Shown here: piece by piece, positions 15,347-24,006 of the stretch
How positions within the stretch are numbered: position 1 is the stretch's first letter
Layout of the letters: the number at the start of each line of letters is the position of its first letter
Origin: SAR324 cluster bacterium
GTDB taxonomy: Bacteria > SAR324 > NAC60-12
DNA: 64,000 bases
Assembly: GCA_015231825.1 (NCBI GenBank)
Contig: JADGAV010000016.1
Span: forward strand, 1,609 to 65,608
Direction: 5' to 3'
Notes under the pieces: generated by a model
Seen by the model: only the letters and a program-made list of their open reading frames with translations
Told to the model about the DNA's origin: nothing
The model's database searches: none
Made by a program: the position numbers and the translations under genes

Positions 15347-17323
15347 ATGTCTGTATCAAATGCTCAGCCAGTCGGGATCAGGGAAAACAAATTGGATACA
15401 TTTCCAAAACTGCTGCTTGATAATGCCATTCATCTTGGTAAAAAAACCGCGATACGGGAAAAGTACCTCGGAATATGGCAGTCCTGGACCTGGAAAGAAA
15501 TGACCGATCAAATTCGCTCTCTGGCCCATGGATTAGCAGCAATAGGTTTCAAGCGTGGAGATAAGCTGGTTATCATCGGTGACAATCGGCCGCGCCTGTA
15601 TTGGGCCATGGCCGCGGTTCAATGTTTGGGCGGTGTACCGGTACCAGCCTACCAGGACTCGGCAGCGGAGGAATTCCAGTATTTGCTCGATCATGCTGAC
15701 GCCCGTTTTGTTCTCGCTGAAAATCAAGAACAAGTTGACAAGACTCTGGAAGTCAAAGATCGCTGCCCAAAACTTGAGGCGGTTATCTTTGACGAACCCC
15801 GCGGACTGCGTGATTACGAGCGGTCTCATCTTTATGATTACGACAACATTCAAGAGATGGGTCGCAAGTTTCAAGCAGAGAACCCCAACTTCCTTGATCA
15901 GGAAATTGCAAAGGGAAATGGGGAAGATATTGCGACAATTCTTTACACATCAGGAACGACGGGCAAACCCAAAGGTGTTGTGCTGAGTTACGATAACTTG
16001 CTGATTACTGCAAGAAATTCCATAAAGCGGGATAATCTCAAACAGGATGAGGAGATATTGGCCTACTTACCAATGGCCTGGGTTGGGGACAACATTTTTT
16101 CCTATGGACAGGCCTATGTGGCAGGTTTTTGTGTAAACTGTCCTGAAAACAGCGCAACCATTTTAGAAGATCTTCGCGAAATCGGCCCCACCTACTATTT
16201 TGCTCCACCTCGGGTATTCGAAAATATGCTGACCACCGTGATGATCCGAATGGAAGATGCCGGCTGGCTGAAACGAAAAATGTTTGATTATTTCATGGGA
16301 ATCGCTCGCAGGGCTGGAATAAATATTCTCGATCGGAAGGAAGTGCCAATTTCTGACCAAATTCTTTACGCAATAGGAAAAATTTTAGTGTATGGTCCTC
16401 TGAAAAACACGCTCGGTTTTTCACGCATCCGCCTTGCTTATACTGCAGGTGAAGCGATTGGCCCGGACATTTTTGATTTTTACCGATCCCTGGGAATCAA
16501 CATTAAACAGCTCTATGGACAAACCGAAGCAGCGGTATTTGTCACAATGCAGCCTGATGGGGAGGTGAAAGCAGATACGGTCGGCACTCCTGCACCGGAG
16601 GTTGAAATCAAAATTGCTGAAAACGGAGAAGTGCTTTATCGCGGACCCGGAGTTTTTCAGAGTTATTACAAAGATCCGAAGGCTACCGCCGAAACAAAAA
16701 CAGAAGACGGTTGGGTACTTACCGGTGATGCCGGTTTTTTCGCCGATGATGGGCATCTAAAGATTATCGATCGGGCCAAGGATGTTGGCAAGTTCAACAG
16801 CGGAGCCATATTTGCACCCAAATATCTTGAAAACAAGCTCAAGTTTTTTCCTCAAATTAAAGAAGCCGTCACATTCGGACATGAAAAAGACTTTAGTGTT
16901 GCTTTTATCAATATTGATCTGGAAGCCGTTGGCAGTTGGGCTGAAAGGAACAATATCCCCTACGCCAGCTATCAGGAGTTAGCAGGCCACAAACTGGTTT
17001 ATTCGATGATTCAGGAGTGTGTTGAGAAAGTCAACAGCGATTTGATTGCAGATGAAAAATTGTCGGGTTCACAAATAAGACGATTTTTGGTCCTGCACAA
17101 AGAACTCGATGCTGACGATGGGGAATTGACTCGCACCCGAAAAGTAAGAAGGCGCATCATTGCTGAGAAATATGGTGTATTGATCGATGCCCTTTATTCA
17201 GATAAAGATCGCTGTTTCATAGAAACAGAAGTCACCTTTGAAGATGGACAAAAAGGTTCCATCAGCGCAGATCTGCAGATCCGTGACGTAAAAACATTCT
17301 CTCCTCAAGCCTTGGCGAGTTGA
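15347..17323 (+). CDS. Long-chain acyl-CoA synthetase / AMP-forming CoA ligase
   Basis: This 658-residue adenylate-forming enzyme activates a carboxylic acid to its CoA thioester. The P-loop-like A3 motif TILYTSGTTGKPKGV is at about 196-210; YGQTEAAVFV (A5) and DGWVLTGDAGFFADDGHLKI (A7/A8) follow. The length and the opening FPKLLLDNA...AIREKYLGIWQSWTW match FadD15/ACSBG-like long-chain ligases. ATG 15347 fits the family start; the ORF track begins at a TTG 60 bp earlier. It heads an operon with a Liv-type importer, so it probably traps the imported acid (fatty or aromatic acid) as a CoA ester. The exact substrate is not readable. Confidence 0.88.
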   Translation: MSVSNAQPVGIRENKLDTFPKLLLDNAIHLGKKTAIREKYLGIWQSWTWKEMTDQIRSLAHGLAAIGFKRGDKLVIIGDNRPRLYWAMAAVQCLGGVPVPAYQDSAAEEFQYLLDHADARFVLAENQEQVDKTLEVKDRCPKLEAVIFDEPRGLRDYERSHLYDYDNIQEMGRKFQAENPNFLDQEIAKGNGEDIATILYTSGTTGKPKGVVLSYDNLLITARNSIKRDNLKQDEEILAYLPMAWVGDNIFSYGQAYVAGFCVNCPENSATILEDLREIGPTYYFAPPRVFENMLTTVMIRMEDAGWLKRKMFDYFMGIARRAGINILDRKEVPISDQILYAIGKILVYGPLKNTLGFSRIRLAYTAGEAIGPDIFDFYRSLGINIKQLYGQTEAAVFVTMQPDGEVKADTVGTPAPEVEIKIAENGEVLYRGPGVFQSYYKDPKATAETKTEDGWVLTGDAGFFADDGHLKIIDRAKDVGKFNSGAIFAPKYLENKLKFFPQIKEAVTFGHEKDFSVAFINIDLEAVGSWAERNNIPYASYQELAGHKLVYSMIQECVEKVNSDLIADEKLSGSQIRRFLVLHKELDADDGELTRTRKVRRRIIAEKYGVLIDALYSDKDRCFIETEVTFEDGQKGSISADLQIRDVKTFSPQALAS

Positions 17324-17350
17324 AGAACCGGAATAGAAAAATCACTGTTT

Positions 17351-18526
17351 ATGGACAAAAAAACGGTCAATAAAAGAATTAAATTTTATGATGACCTTGA
17401 GGTGATGGAAGTGGACTTTTCTGATCTCACCTTTACGGTCAATAAACACGTCGATGAGTTTTATGACGAAGTTGACCGACTCCTGGCGAGTTCTGACCGA
17501 CAGTGGTACTTTCTGGTGAACTACACCAATTGCAAAATCAAACCGGAAATTTGGAATCACTTTGCAGCCCGGGGAAAACAATCAAACACTTCGCACGGCC
17601 TCGGTTCCGTGCGCATTGGTACGACCGCAGAAATTCGTGAGACCATCCGTGAATATTCCAGAAAAGAAAATTTTCGTGCCAACCTTTATGAATCCCGCGA
17701 CGAGGCATTTTCAGCACTCAATACAATGCGCAGGCGTCGAAAAACATCTGGGTCTGAAGGTATAGAACCTTATCTCAGTGTTAAAAATATCCACCTGTCA
17801 TTCGGTGGTATTCGAGCAATCGGAGGGGTAGGCTTCGAGGTGCACCAGGGTGACATTTTTTCCATTATTGGCCCCAATGGCGCAGGTAAAACCTCGATGA
17901 TCAACGTCATCAGCGGATTTTACCGACCATCAGAAGGTCAAATTATTTTCAACGGCATCGACCGCACTCACTACCATCCAGCTGACGTCGCCAAACTTGG
18001 ATTCGCGCGGACTTTTCAAAACATCGCCCTGTTTAAAGGCATGACGACACTGGACAATATCATGACAGGTCGTTTGATCAAAATGAAGAGCAATTTCTTT
18101 CTGGAAGCCCTCTATTTCGGTCCGGCGAGACGACAGGAGATGGAAAACCGTGAATATGTGGAAAAAATTATTGATTTTCTGGAAATACAGTCCATTCGCA
18201 AAACTCCTGTCGGCCGCTTGCCGTATGGATTTCAAAAACGGGTAGAGTTGGCACGTGCACTGGCAATGGAACCCAAAGTGCTTCTCCTTGACGAGCCCAT
18301 GGCCGGAATGAACCTTGAAGAAAAAGAAGACATGGCTCGTTTCATTTTAGATGTGAGCGAGGAATGGGGGACAACCATCATGCTCATCGAACACGATATG
18401 GGAGTCGTTATGGATTTATCAACCATGGTGGTCGTGATGGATCATGGTGAAAAAATTGCGGAAGGCACACCCGACGACGTGCGTAAAGATCCGGTGGTGA
18501 TCCGGGCATACCTTGGTGAAGGCTAA
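17351..18526 (+). CDS. livG: LivG-type ABC ATPase with extra N-terminal domain
   Basis: The protein has 391 residues, about 130 longer than usual LivG. Residues about 1-120 form a separate alpha/beta domain (MEVDFSDLTFTVNKHVDEFY, YFLVNYTNCKIKPEIWNHFA) that looks STAS-like in layout, though I cannot prove it. The ATPase follows: Walker A IIGPNGAGKTSM near 171-182, signature LPYGFQKRVELARALA near 292, Walker B VLLLDEPMAGMN near 312, and the LivG-type C-terminus EGTPDDVRKDPVVIRAYLGEG. It powers import with LivF. It lies 27 bp behind the CoA ligase. The fused domain may regulate transport in response to a ligand or partner; that is inference. Confidence 0.9.
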   Translation: MDKKTVNKRIKFYDDLEVMEVDFSDLTFTVNKHVDEFYDEVDRLLASSDRQWYFLVNYTNCKIKPEIWNHFAARGKQSNTSHGLGSVRIGTTAEIRETIREYSRKENFRANLYESRDEAFSALNTMRRRRKTSGSEGIEPYLSVKNIHLSFGGIRAIGGVGFEVHQGDIFSIIGPNGAGKTSMINVISGFYRPSEGQIIFNGIDRTHYHPADVAKLGFARTFQNIALFKGMTTLDNIMTGRLIKMKSNFFLEALYFGPARRQEMENREYVEKIIDFLEIQSIRKTPVGRLPYGFQKRVELARALAMEPKVLLLDEPMAGMNLEEKEDMARFILDVSEEWGTTIMLIEHDMGVVMDLSTMVVVMDHGEKIAEGTPDDVRKDPVVIRAYLGEG

Positions 18527-18545
18527 GTTTTGGAGTCAAAATACG

Positions 18546-19745
18546 ATGTTTGATTTACTATTTTTTCTGGAAACACTTATTGGCGGTCTCCTCTCGGGCG
18601 TGATGTACTCCCTCGTAGCTCTCGGCTTTGTATTAATTTTCAAAGCATCCGGGGTATTTAATTTTGCCCAGGGGGCGATGGTATTGTTCGCAGCATTGAC
18701 ATTTGTCCTGATGCTGGAACTGGGAGGTGAATTCTGGGACTGGACCGGTTGGCTGGCGCTGCTCTTCGCTGCGGCATCGGGGGTATTGATTCTTTTAAAT
18801 CGTTATACTGATTATTTCAAACCCCAAATCATATCCAAACGCACGGCTTTGTTGTTTTCGCTTCTCACTGCACTGGTGCTGGTTCTGTTTTTCGACGGTG
18901 GACGCAACATGTGGAGGGCCGCATTCATATCCCTGATAATTTTTCTTGTTCTGACAGTTGGAGTTCGCAAACCGAAGTGGGCAGCCGCTGTTTTGCTGGG
19001 AGTGGCAGTCACTAGTTTTTTTGCAGGTGGTATCAATTTTTGGCGTTCTCTCGTTCTGACTCTTGTTGTGATGGTGATGTTGGCCATGGCAATTGAAAGG
19101 GTTGTATTGAGACATTTGGTCAACCAGGAGCCGATATTACTTTTTATGGCAACCATCGGTCTGAATTTTGTCCTTGAGGGAATTGCGCAGGGAGTCTGGG
19201 ATTCCGATGTGCACGGTCTGGATATCGGAATTGAAGATATGCCTTTTGATGTGTACGGAGTCTTTATCAGCAAGTTCGATATTTTTGCCGCAATATCCGC
19301 GGGATTGCTGGTCCTGGGAATTGGTGTGTTTTTTACAAAAACCCGTGTTGGTCGGGCATTGCGTGCTGTCGCTGACGATCACCAGGCTGCGATGGCTGTC
19401 GGGATTTCACTCAATGATATCTGGGCGATTGTTTGGTCCGCTTCCGGTATTGTGGCTCTCTTTGCGGGTTTGCTGTGGGGTTCAAAACTGGGGGTTCAAT
19501 TCAGTCTGGTGCTGCTGGCGTTCAAAGCACTCCCGGTGCTGATCCTCGGGGGTTTCACTTCAGTACCCGGTGCAATCATAGGCGGCTTGATCGTCGGTGC
19601 AACAGAGAAGGTCTTTGAAGTCTTTATTGGTATTGAATATCTGGGTGGAGGGACCGAGAGCTGGAGTCCATATATGTTGGCGATGATTTTTCTTTTGTTC
19701 CGGCCTCAGGGATTATTCGGAGAAAAAATAATCGAACGAGTCTAG
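18546..19745 (+). CDS. livH: LivH-type ABC permease with about 100-residue insertion
   Basis: This 399-residue inner-membrane permease of the branched-chain-amino-acid family is longer than the usual 290 residues. The start (GGLLSGVMYSLVALGFVLIFKASGVFNFAQGAM) and end (GGFTSVPGAIIGGLIVGATE, LLFRPQGLFGEKI) are classical LivH. In between, about residues 60-175 add three or four hydrophobic helices (LALLFAAASGVLILL, TALLFSLLTALVLVLFF, AAFISLIIFLVLTVGV, AAAVLLGVAVTSFFAG) absent from LivH. ATG 18546 with GGAG at proper spacing is preferred over the overlapping GTG at 18513. Similar long permeases occur in importer clusters with CoA ligases. Confidence 0.9.
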   Translation: MFDLLFFLETLIGGLLSGVMYSLVALGFVLIFKASGVFNFAQGAMVLFAALTFVLMLELGGEFWDWTGWLALLFAAASGVLILLNRYTDYFKPQIISKRTALLFSLLTALVLVLFFDGGRNMWRAAFISLIIFLVLTVGVRKPKWAAAVLLGVAVTSFFAGGINFWRSLVLTLVVMVMLAMAIERVVLRHLVNQEPILLFMATIGLNFVLEGIAQGVWDSDVHGLDIGIEDMPFDVYGVFISKFDIFAAISAGLLVLGIGVFFTKTRVGRALRAVADDHQAAMAVGISLNDIWAIVWSASGIVALFAGLLWGSKLGVQFSLVLLAFKALPVLILGGFTSVPGAIIGGLIVGATEKVFEVFIGIEYLGGGTESWSPYMLAMIFLLFRPQGLFGEKIIERV

Positions 19746-19791
19746 TAAGAATTTGCGTTTAGATAAAGATTGGTAGAGCAGTAAGGAAAGC

Positions 19792-20919
19792 ATGATTTAT
19801 AGAGAAACAGGCCAGTTTAAAACGACATACCCGGATGACCAGGCGATTTTTCCGATCCCTCAGGACCGATGGTTTCTTGGCGCAGGATTGCTGCTCGCGT
19901 TGGTCGTCGTCCCTTTGACAGCAAACCAATATTGGCTTGGCCCCATCTTTACCCAATTCCTGGTCTTTTCTCTGGCAGCGGTAGGATTAAACATATTAAC
20001 AGGGTACGCTGGGCAGGTATCTCTCGGTACAGGGGGCTTTATGGCAGTAGGGGCCTACATGTGCTACAACTTTGCCTTGAGGGTCCCGGAACTGCCTCTG
20101 TTCGTAGACTTCATTATCGGTGGCATTTTCGCGGCACTTGTGGGGGTTGTTTTCGGTCTCCCAAGTATGCGCATCAAGGGCTTTTATCTTGCTGTTGCAA
20201 CCTTGGCCGCCCAATTTTTCTTATTATGGGTGTTCGATCATGTCGGATGGTTCACCAACTATGATCCCGCCGGTGTTGCTTCTGCTCCATCTCGTACTCT
20301 ACTGGGTTCCTGGGCAACGGAAGGGGGTCCCCTTTCTTTTCTGGCGCCGATAAATATGATGGTTTCGGGGCCCGAAGCGACTCCAGAAACAAAATACATG
20401 ATAACGCTCGTCACCGTAATAGTGTTCGCAGTGCTGGCCAAAAACATGGTTCGCAGTTCCACGGGCAGAGCATGGATGGCAATCCGTGATATGGACATTG
20501 CTGCCGAGATCATTGGTATCAATCCCTTAAAGACAAAAATTTCCGCATTTGCCATCAGTTCCTTCTATTGCGGTGTGGCCGGTTCTCTTTACGTCTTCAC
20601 TTACGTCGGCAACGCCGATACTGAAGCATTTGATCTGGCACGTTCATTTCAGATTCTTTTTATGGTCATCATCGGAGGCTTAGGCAGCATCATGGGCTCT
20701 TTTTTGGGAGCCGCATTCATTGTCCTGCTGCCGGTTTTTTTAAACATCCTGGCGTCCACCCTTGGCGAGGGGACACTTCCCAGCGATACATTGGCCAATC
20801 TTGAACTGATCATTTTCGGCAGTTTTATAATCTTTTTTCTGATCATCGAACCACATGGTTTCGCCAGGCTTTGGCAGATCGGCAAAGAGAAACTGAGGAA
20901 ATGGCCATTTCCTTACTAG
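19792..20919 (+). CDS. livM: LivM-type ABC permease
   Basis: This 375-residue second permease of the importer has about ten transmembrane segments. Its typical LivM blocks are LNILTGYAGQVSLGTGGFMAVGAY, LPSMRIKGFYLAVATLAAQFF, the EAA-like loop GRAWMAIRDMDIAAEIIGIN that contacts the ATPases, and IGGLGSIMGSFLGAAFIVLLP near the end. A poorly hydrophobic loop at about 155-200 (DHVGWFTNYDPAG..) enlarges the periplasmic side. It comes 46 bp after livH. A hairpin separates it from the substrate-binding-protein gene. Confidence 0.92.
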   Translation: MIYRETGQFKTTYPDDQAIFPIPQDRWFLGAGLLLALVVVPLTANQYWLGPIFTQFLVFSLAAVGLNILTGYAGQVSLGTGGFMAVGAYMCYNFALRVPELPLFVDFIIGGIFAALVGVVFGLPSMRIKGFYLAVATLAAQFFLLWVFDHVGWFTNYDPAGVASAPSRTLLGSWATEGGPLSFLAPINMMVSGPEATPETKYMITLVTVIVFAVLAKNMVRSSTGRAWMAIRDMDIAAEIIGINPLKTKISAFAISSFYCGVAGSLYVFTYVGNADTEAFDLARSFQILFMVIIGGLGSIMGSFLGAAFIVLLPVFLNILASTLGEGTLPSDTLANLELIIFGSFIIFFLIIEPHGFARLWQIGKEKLRKWPFPY

Positions 20920-20953
20920 AACATCTTCTATTATCTGACATCGGCCGGGTTTT

Positions 20954-20999
20954 GGGAATGTGCCTGGCAGTCAATCGTCTTTCAAGCACAAACATTCCC
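20954..20999 (+). terminator. Attenuating hairpin between livM and the binding-protein gene
   Basis: GGGAATGT pairs with ACATTCCC and an inner GTGC with GCAC, in the 193-bp gap of the operon. No T-run follows directly. Such hairpins between permease and binding-protein genes usually tune mRNA levels; a fresh promoter after it would also explain the strong AAAGGAGG ribosome site of the next gene. Confidence 0.45.
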
Positions 21000-21112
21000 T
21001 GCAATTTTATCTGATATTGATTGTAAAAATTGGCGGAAATTTCTCTCCCAAGACATTTTCGGCAAAACTATCAGTATCTATTCCAAACGAGCACTAAAAG
21101 GAGGAATGAATC

Positions 21113-22456
21113 ATGAAAACAATAAAAAGATACTTTGGATCTGTCTTAACATTTCTTCTGCTTGTATTGCCCGTGGCGAGCGCCCAGGCGGTTGAGCAGT
21201 TTTTCCCAATGCTGATCTACCGAACCGGTCCGTATGCAGCTGGAGGTTCAGGCTTTGCAGGCGGTCAGGAAGATTATTATGAATTACTGAACACTCGGGA
21301 TGGCGGTGTTGGAGGAGTAAAACTGATTTGGGAAGAATGTGAAACAGCCTATAATTCTGATCGCGGAGTTGAGTGCTATGAACGTCTCAAGGGGAAAAAT
21401 GGAGGAGGAATCGTTGTTCAGCCGCTTTCGACCGGGATCACCTATCGACTGATCGAGCGTGCAACCAAAGATCAAATTCCGATCATGTCCATGGGTTACG
21501 GACGAACAGACGCGTCTGACGGCCGTGTGTTCCCCTATGTTTTTCCGATTGTCACCAACTACTGGAGCCAAAATACAGCCAAGATCAAGTATATTGGATC
21601 TAAAGTAGGAGGTATGGATAAGCTCAAAGGATTGAAGATTGCCAATCTCTATCATGAATCCAGTTACGGCAAGGAGACAATTCCCGTTATGGATCTTCAG
21701 GCTAAAAAATATGGATTCACTGTCAATCACTATCCGGTTCCGCATCCGGGTTTGGACCAAAAAGCTACCTGGCTTCAGATCGGTCGTCGCTTTAAGCCGG
21801 ATTGGGTGATTCTTCGAGGATGGGGAGTCATGAATCCTACGGCACTGAAAGAGGCGGCAAGAGTTGGTTTTCCCGCCAATAAAATCGTCGGCGTCTGGTG
21901 GAGTGGTGCAGAAGAAGATGTCATTCCTGCAGGAAAAGCCGCTGTTGGTTATGTGGCGGCCGGATTTCATCCCTCAGGAAATGATTTCCCGGTGATCCAG
22001 GAAATTCTGGATAAAGTACATGGTGCCGGCAAAGGAAACATCACCCCGCAAAGAGTAGGGACTATCTATTACAACCGTGGTTTGATCGGGGGAATTCTCA
22101 GTGTCGAAGCGATGCGGAACGCCCAGAAAAAGTTTGGTGTTCAAAGAGTCACCGGTGAACAAATGCGTTGGGGATTGGAAAATCTCAATATTACTGAAGC
22201 ACGCATCAAGGAATTGGGTGCGGAAGGGTTGATGTCACCCATAAAAATTTCATGCTTCGACCACGAAGGTGGTGGTAGTGTCAAATTTCAGGAATGGGAT
22301 GGTAAGCAATGGAAAGTCGTCACTGACTGGATTGAAACAGATCAATCCATCGTTCGACCGATGATTGAAGAATCTGCTGCAAAGTATGCCCAGGAAAAAG
22401 GAATCACTCCGCGTTCAGGTAAAGATTCGATGGGTTCTGACTGCAGCACGATGTAA
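21113..22456 (+). CDS. Periplasmic substrate-binding protein of Liv-type importer
   Basis: The 447-residue protein has a signal peptide (FLLLVLPVASAQA, cleavage near 28) and a type I periplasmic binding fold (FFPMLIYRTGPYAAGGSGFA at the first lobe, later GLKIANLYHESSYGKETIPV and IVGVWWSGAEEDVIPAGK). It carries the substrate to LivHM. The N-terminal segment with YRTGPYA instead of the usual G-P-x-SG-x-A marks the subgroup found next to acyl-CoA ligases, which is thought to bind organic acids rather than amino acids; this is inference. A perfect AAAGGAGG lies 9 bases before the ATG, fitting high expression. Confidence 0.9.
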   Translation: MKTIKRYFGSVLTFLLLVLPVASAQAVEQFFPMLIYRTGPYAAGGSGFAGGQEDYYELLNTRDGGVGGVKLIWEECETAYNSDRGVECYERLKGKNGGGIVVQPLSTGITYRLIERATKDQIPIMSMGYGRTDASDGRVFPYVFPIVTNYWSQNTAKIKYIGSKVGGMDKLKGLKIANLYHESSYGKETIPVMDLQAKKYGFTVNHYPVPHPGLDQKATWLQIGRRFKPDWVILRGWGVMNPTALKEAARVGFPANKIVGVWWSGAEEDVIPAGKAAVGYVAAGFHPSGNDFPVIQEILDKVHGAGKGNITPQRVGTIYYNRGLIGGILSVEAMRNAQKKFGVQRVTGEQMRWGLENLNITEARIKELGAEGLMSPIKISCFDHEGGGSVKFQEWDGKQWKVVTDWIETDQSIVRPMIEESAAKYAQEKGITPRSGKDSMGSDCSTM

Positions 22457-22478
22457 TCCATCCTGAAAGAGAAAATTC

Positions 22479-23303
22479 ATGGAACAGACTGCAAGTGAGA
22501 GTAATATCCTCCTAACAGTCAACAATATCGAAGTGATCTATGACCATGTGATTCTGGTCCTGAAGGGTGTTTCATTGGAAGTTCCCGAGGAGGGTATTGT
22601 TGCCCTCCTCGGCGCCAATGGGGCCGGTAAAACCACCACGCTCAAGGCAATTTCCAATTTGCTTCGGGCGGAACGTGGTGATGTGACCAAGGGTTCGATT
22701 GAATTTCGCGGAGACCGCGTCGACAAACTTTCCCCTTCCGAATTGGTTAAGCGTGGTGTGACGCAGGTGATGGAGGGCCGACATGTTTTTGAGCATCTGA
22801 CTGTTCAGGAAAATCTGCTGACCGGTGCTTATACGCGCACCGATGGTCGAAATGCCATCTCTCAAAGTCTTGAAATGGTCTACGGTTATTTTCCCCGACT
22901 TAAAGAACGCAGGAAAAGCCAGGCAGGGTATATCTCTGGTGGTGAGCAGCAAATGGTCGCTGTCGGGCGAGCACTAATGGCCAAGCCATCAGTGATTCTT
23001 TTGGATGAACCCTCGATGGGCCTTGCTCCATTGCTGGTTGAAGAGATCTTTGAAATTGTAAAACTACTCAATCAAAAAGAAAAAGTAACGATTCTCCTTG
23101 CAGAACAAAACACCATCATGGCCCTGAAATATGCAACTTACGGTTACATCATGGAGAATGGCCGTGTAGTGATGGACGGAGATGCCAAGGAACTGGCGAA
23201 TAATGAGGATGTCAAAGAGTTTTACCTTGGAATGAGCGGGGAAAATCGAAAGAGTTTTAAAAACGTTAAAAATTACCGCAGAAGAAAACGCTGGCTTTCC
23301 TGA
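22479..23303 (+). CDS. livF: LivF-type ABC ATPase
   Basis: The 274-residue protein is the second ATPase of the importer. Walker A LLGANGAGKTTT is near 43-54, the signature YISGGEQQMVAVGRAL near 146, Walker B VILLDEPSMGLAPLL near 171, and the switch region is LLAEQNT. The loop RAERGDVTKGSIEFRGDRVDKL is slightly longer than in common LivF, and the basic tail NRKSFKNVKNYRRRKRW is extra. It is the last gene of the operon (22 bp after the binding protein); the region beyond has no coding content for 700 bp. Confidence 0.93.
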   Translation: MEQTASESNILLTVNNIEVIYDHVILVLKGVSLEVPEEGIVALLGANGAGKTTTLKAISNLLRAERGDVTKGSIEFRGDRVDKLSPSELVKRGVTQVMEGRHVFEHLTVQENLLTGAYTRTDGRNAISQSLEMVYGYFPRLKERRKSQAGYISGGEQQMVAVGRALMAKPSVILLDEPSMGLAPLLVEEIFEIVKLLNQKEKVTILLAEQNTIMALKYATYGYIMENGRVVMDGDAKELANNEDVKEFYLGMSGENRKSFKNVKNYRRRKRWLS

Positions 23304-24006
23304 ATCCGGTGTCGACACCAAAGTTTTTAATCGGTTTCAGCTTGGCCTCTTCGAACAAAATAAAAATTGACAAAACGGCAGGAGCACTGTAGAAATTTTT
23401 TCGATTGCCCCTGTGGATTAAGATTTGTTGATTTTTTAGTCACCCGAAAAGAATTGAGTGGCAACAAAATCAAAGCCACTTCTCTCTTTTGAATAAGTTC
23501 AAAAAGGTCAATCAAATTATAAAACCGAGCTTTAATTGTTTGGTGTATCCGTTGACGCTGCGAATTGCTGATCAGTGAGTCGTTCCTGAACTCCAGGAAC
23601 CACGATAACGCAATTCATAAAGGCCGCCTTGCTCGAAGCAGGGTGGATGCTGCGAATTGGAAAATTGGTCAATCCCTCCTCCTAAGGAGGACCTTCCAAT
23701 TCTGCTATTGATTTAAATTTTTTCAAATCAATAGCTCCGGTTCATAAAGGTCAACATCTGTATGATGAATTGTTGTATAGATGGAGATCTTGTGGATTTT
23801 TGAGCTCCCGTATTAAAATCCTATCCATTTCCTTTCAGGTTCACTGCCAAGCACTGATCAAAGATCTGTTTTTTGCGGATAGTTCTGAGATATTCAAAAT
23901 GCCTTTTTTTGAAAATCTCTCAGTCGCCGCTCAAAACCTATGGCAAAATCTGACCAGGGACCTGTATTCATCAAAAAATTTGAAAATCGAAACAAAAAAT
24001 TGAATT
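23304..24006. other. Intergenic region upstream of ectoine operon
   Basis: A 703-bp gap between livF and doeD. Its middle is the structured repeat element described separately. The remainder is AT-rich. The 77-aa ORF at 23770-24003 starts with TTG without an SD and does not look like a protein. The promoter of the ectoine operon should lie between 23760 and 24000, but I cannot name an EnuR-type operator. Confidence 0.45.
23557..23750. ncRNA. Structured duplicated element, candidate ncRNA or cis-regulatory RNA
   Basis: Two units begin with GCTGCGAATTG (23557, 23649) and end with TTCATAAAGG (to 23623, to 23750). Unit 1 folds with GAATTGC/GCAATTC as outer stem and GTTCCTG/CAGGAAC as inner hairpin. 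Unit 2 has GAATTGGAA/TTCCAATTC (9 bp) enclosing GGTC/GACC and CCTCC/GGAGG, then a perfect 11-bp hairpin GCTATTGATTT/AAATCAATAGC. Between them CCTTGCT/AGCAGGG pairs with one wobble. The ordered hairpins with conserved borders suggest a structured RNA or a repeat element; strand is unknown. It matches no RNA family I know. Confidence 0.4.

Noticed and set aside
23557-23750. Integron attC sites
   Set aside because: The ends do not show the RYYYAAC / GTTRRRY core sites, and there is no integrase or cassette array.
23770-24003. 77-aa ORF before doeD
   Set aside because: TTG start without SD, and no domain or signal; kept as intergenic.
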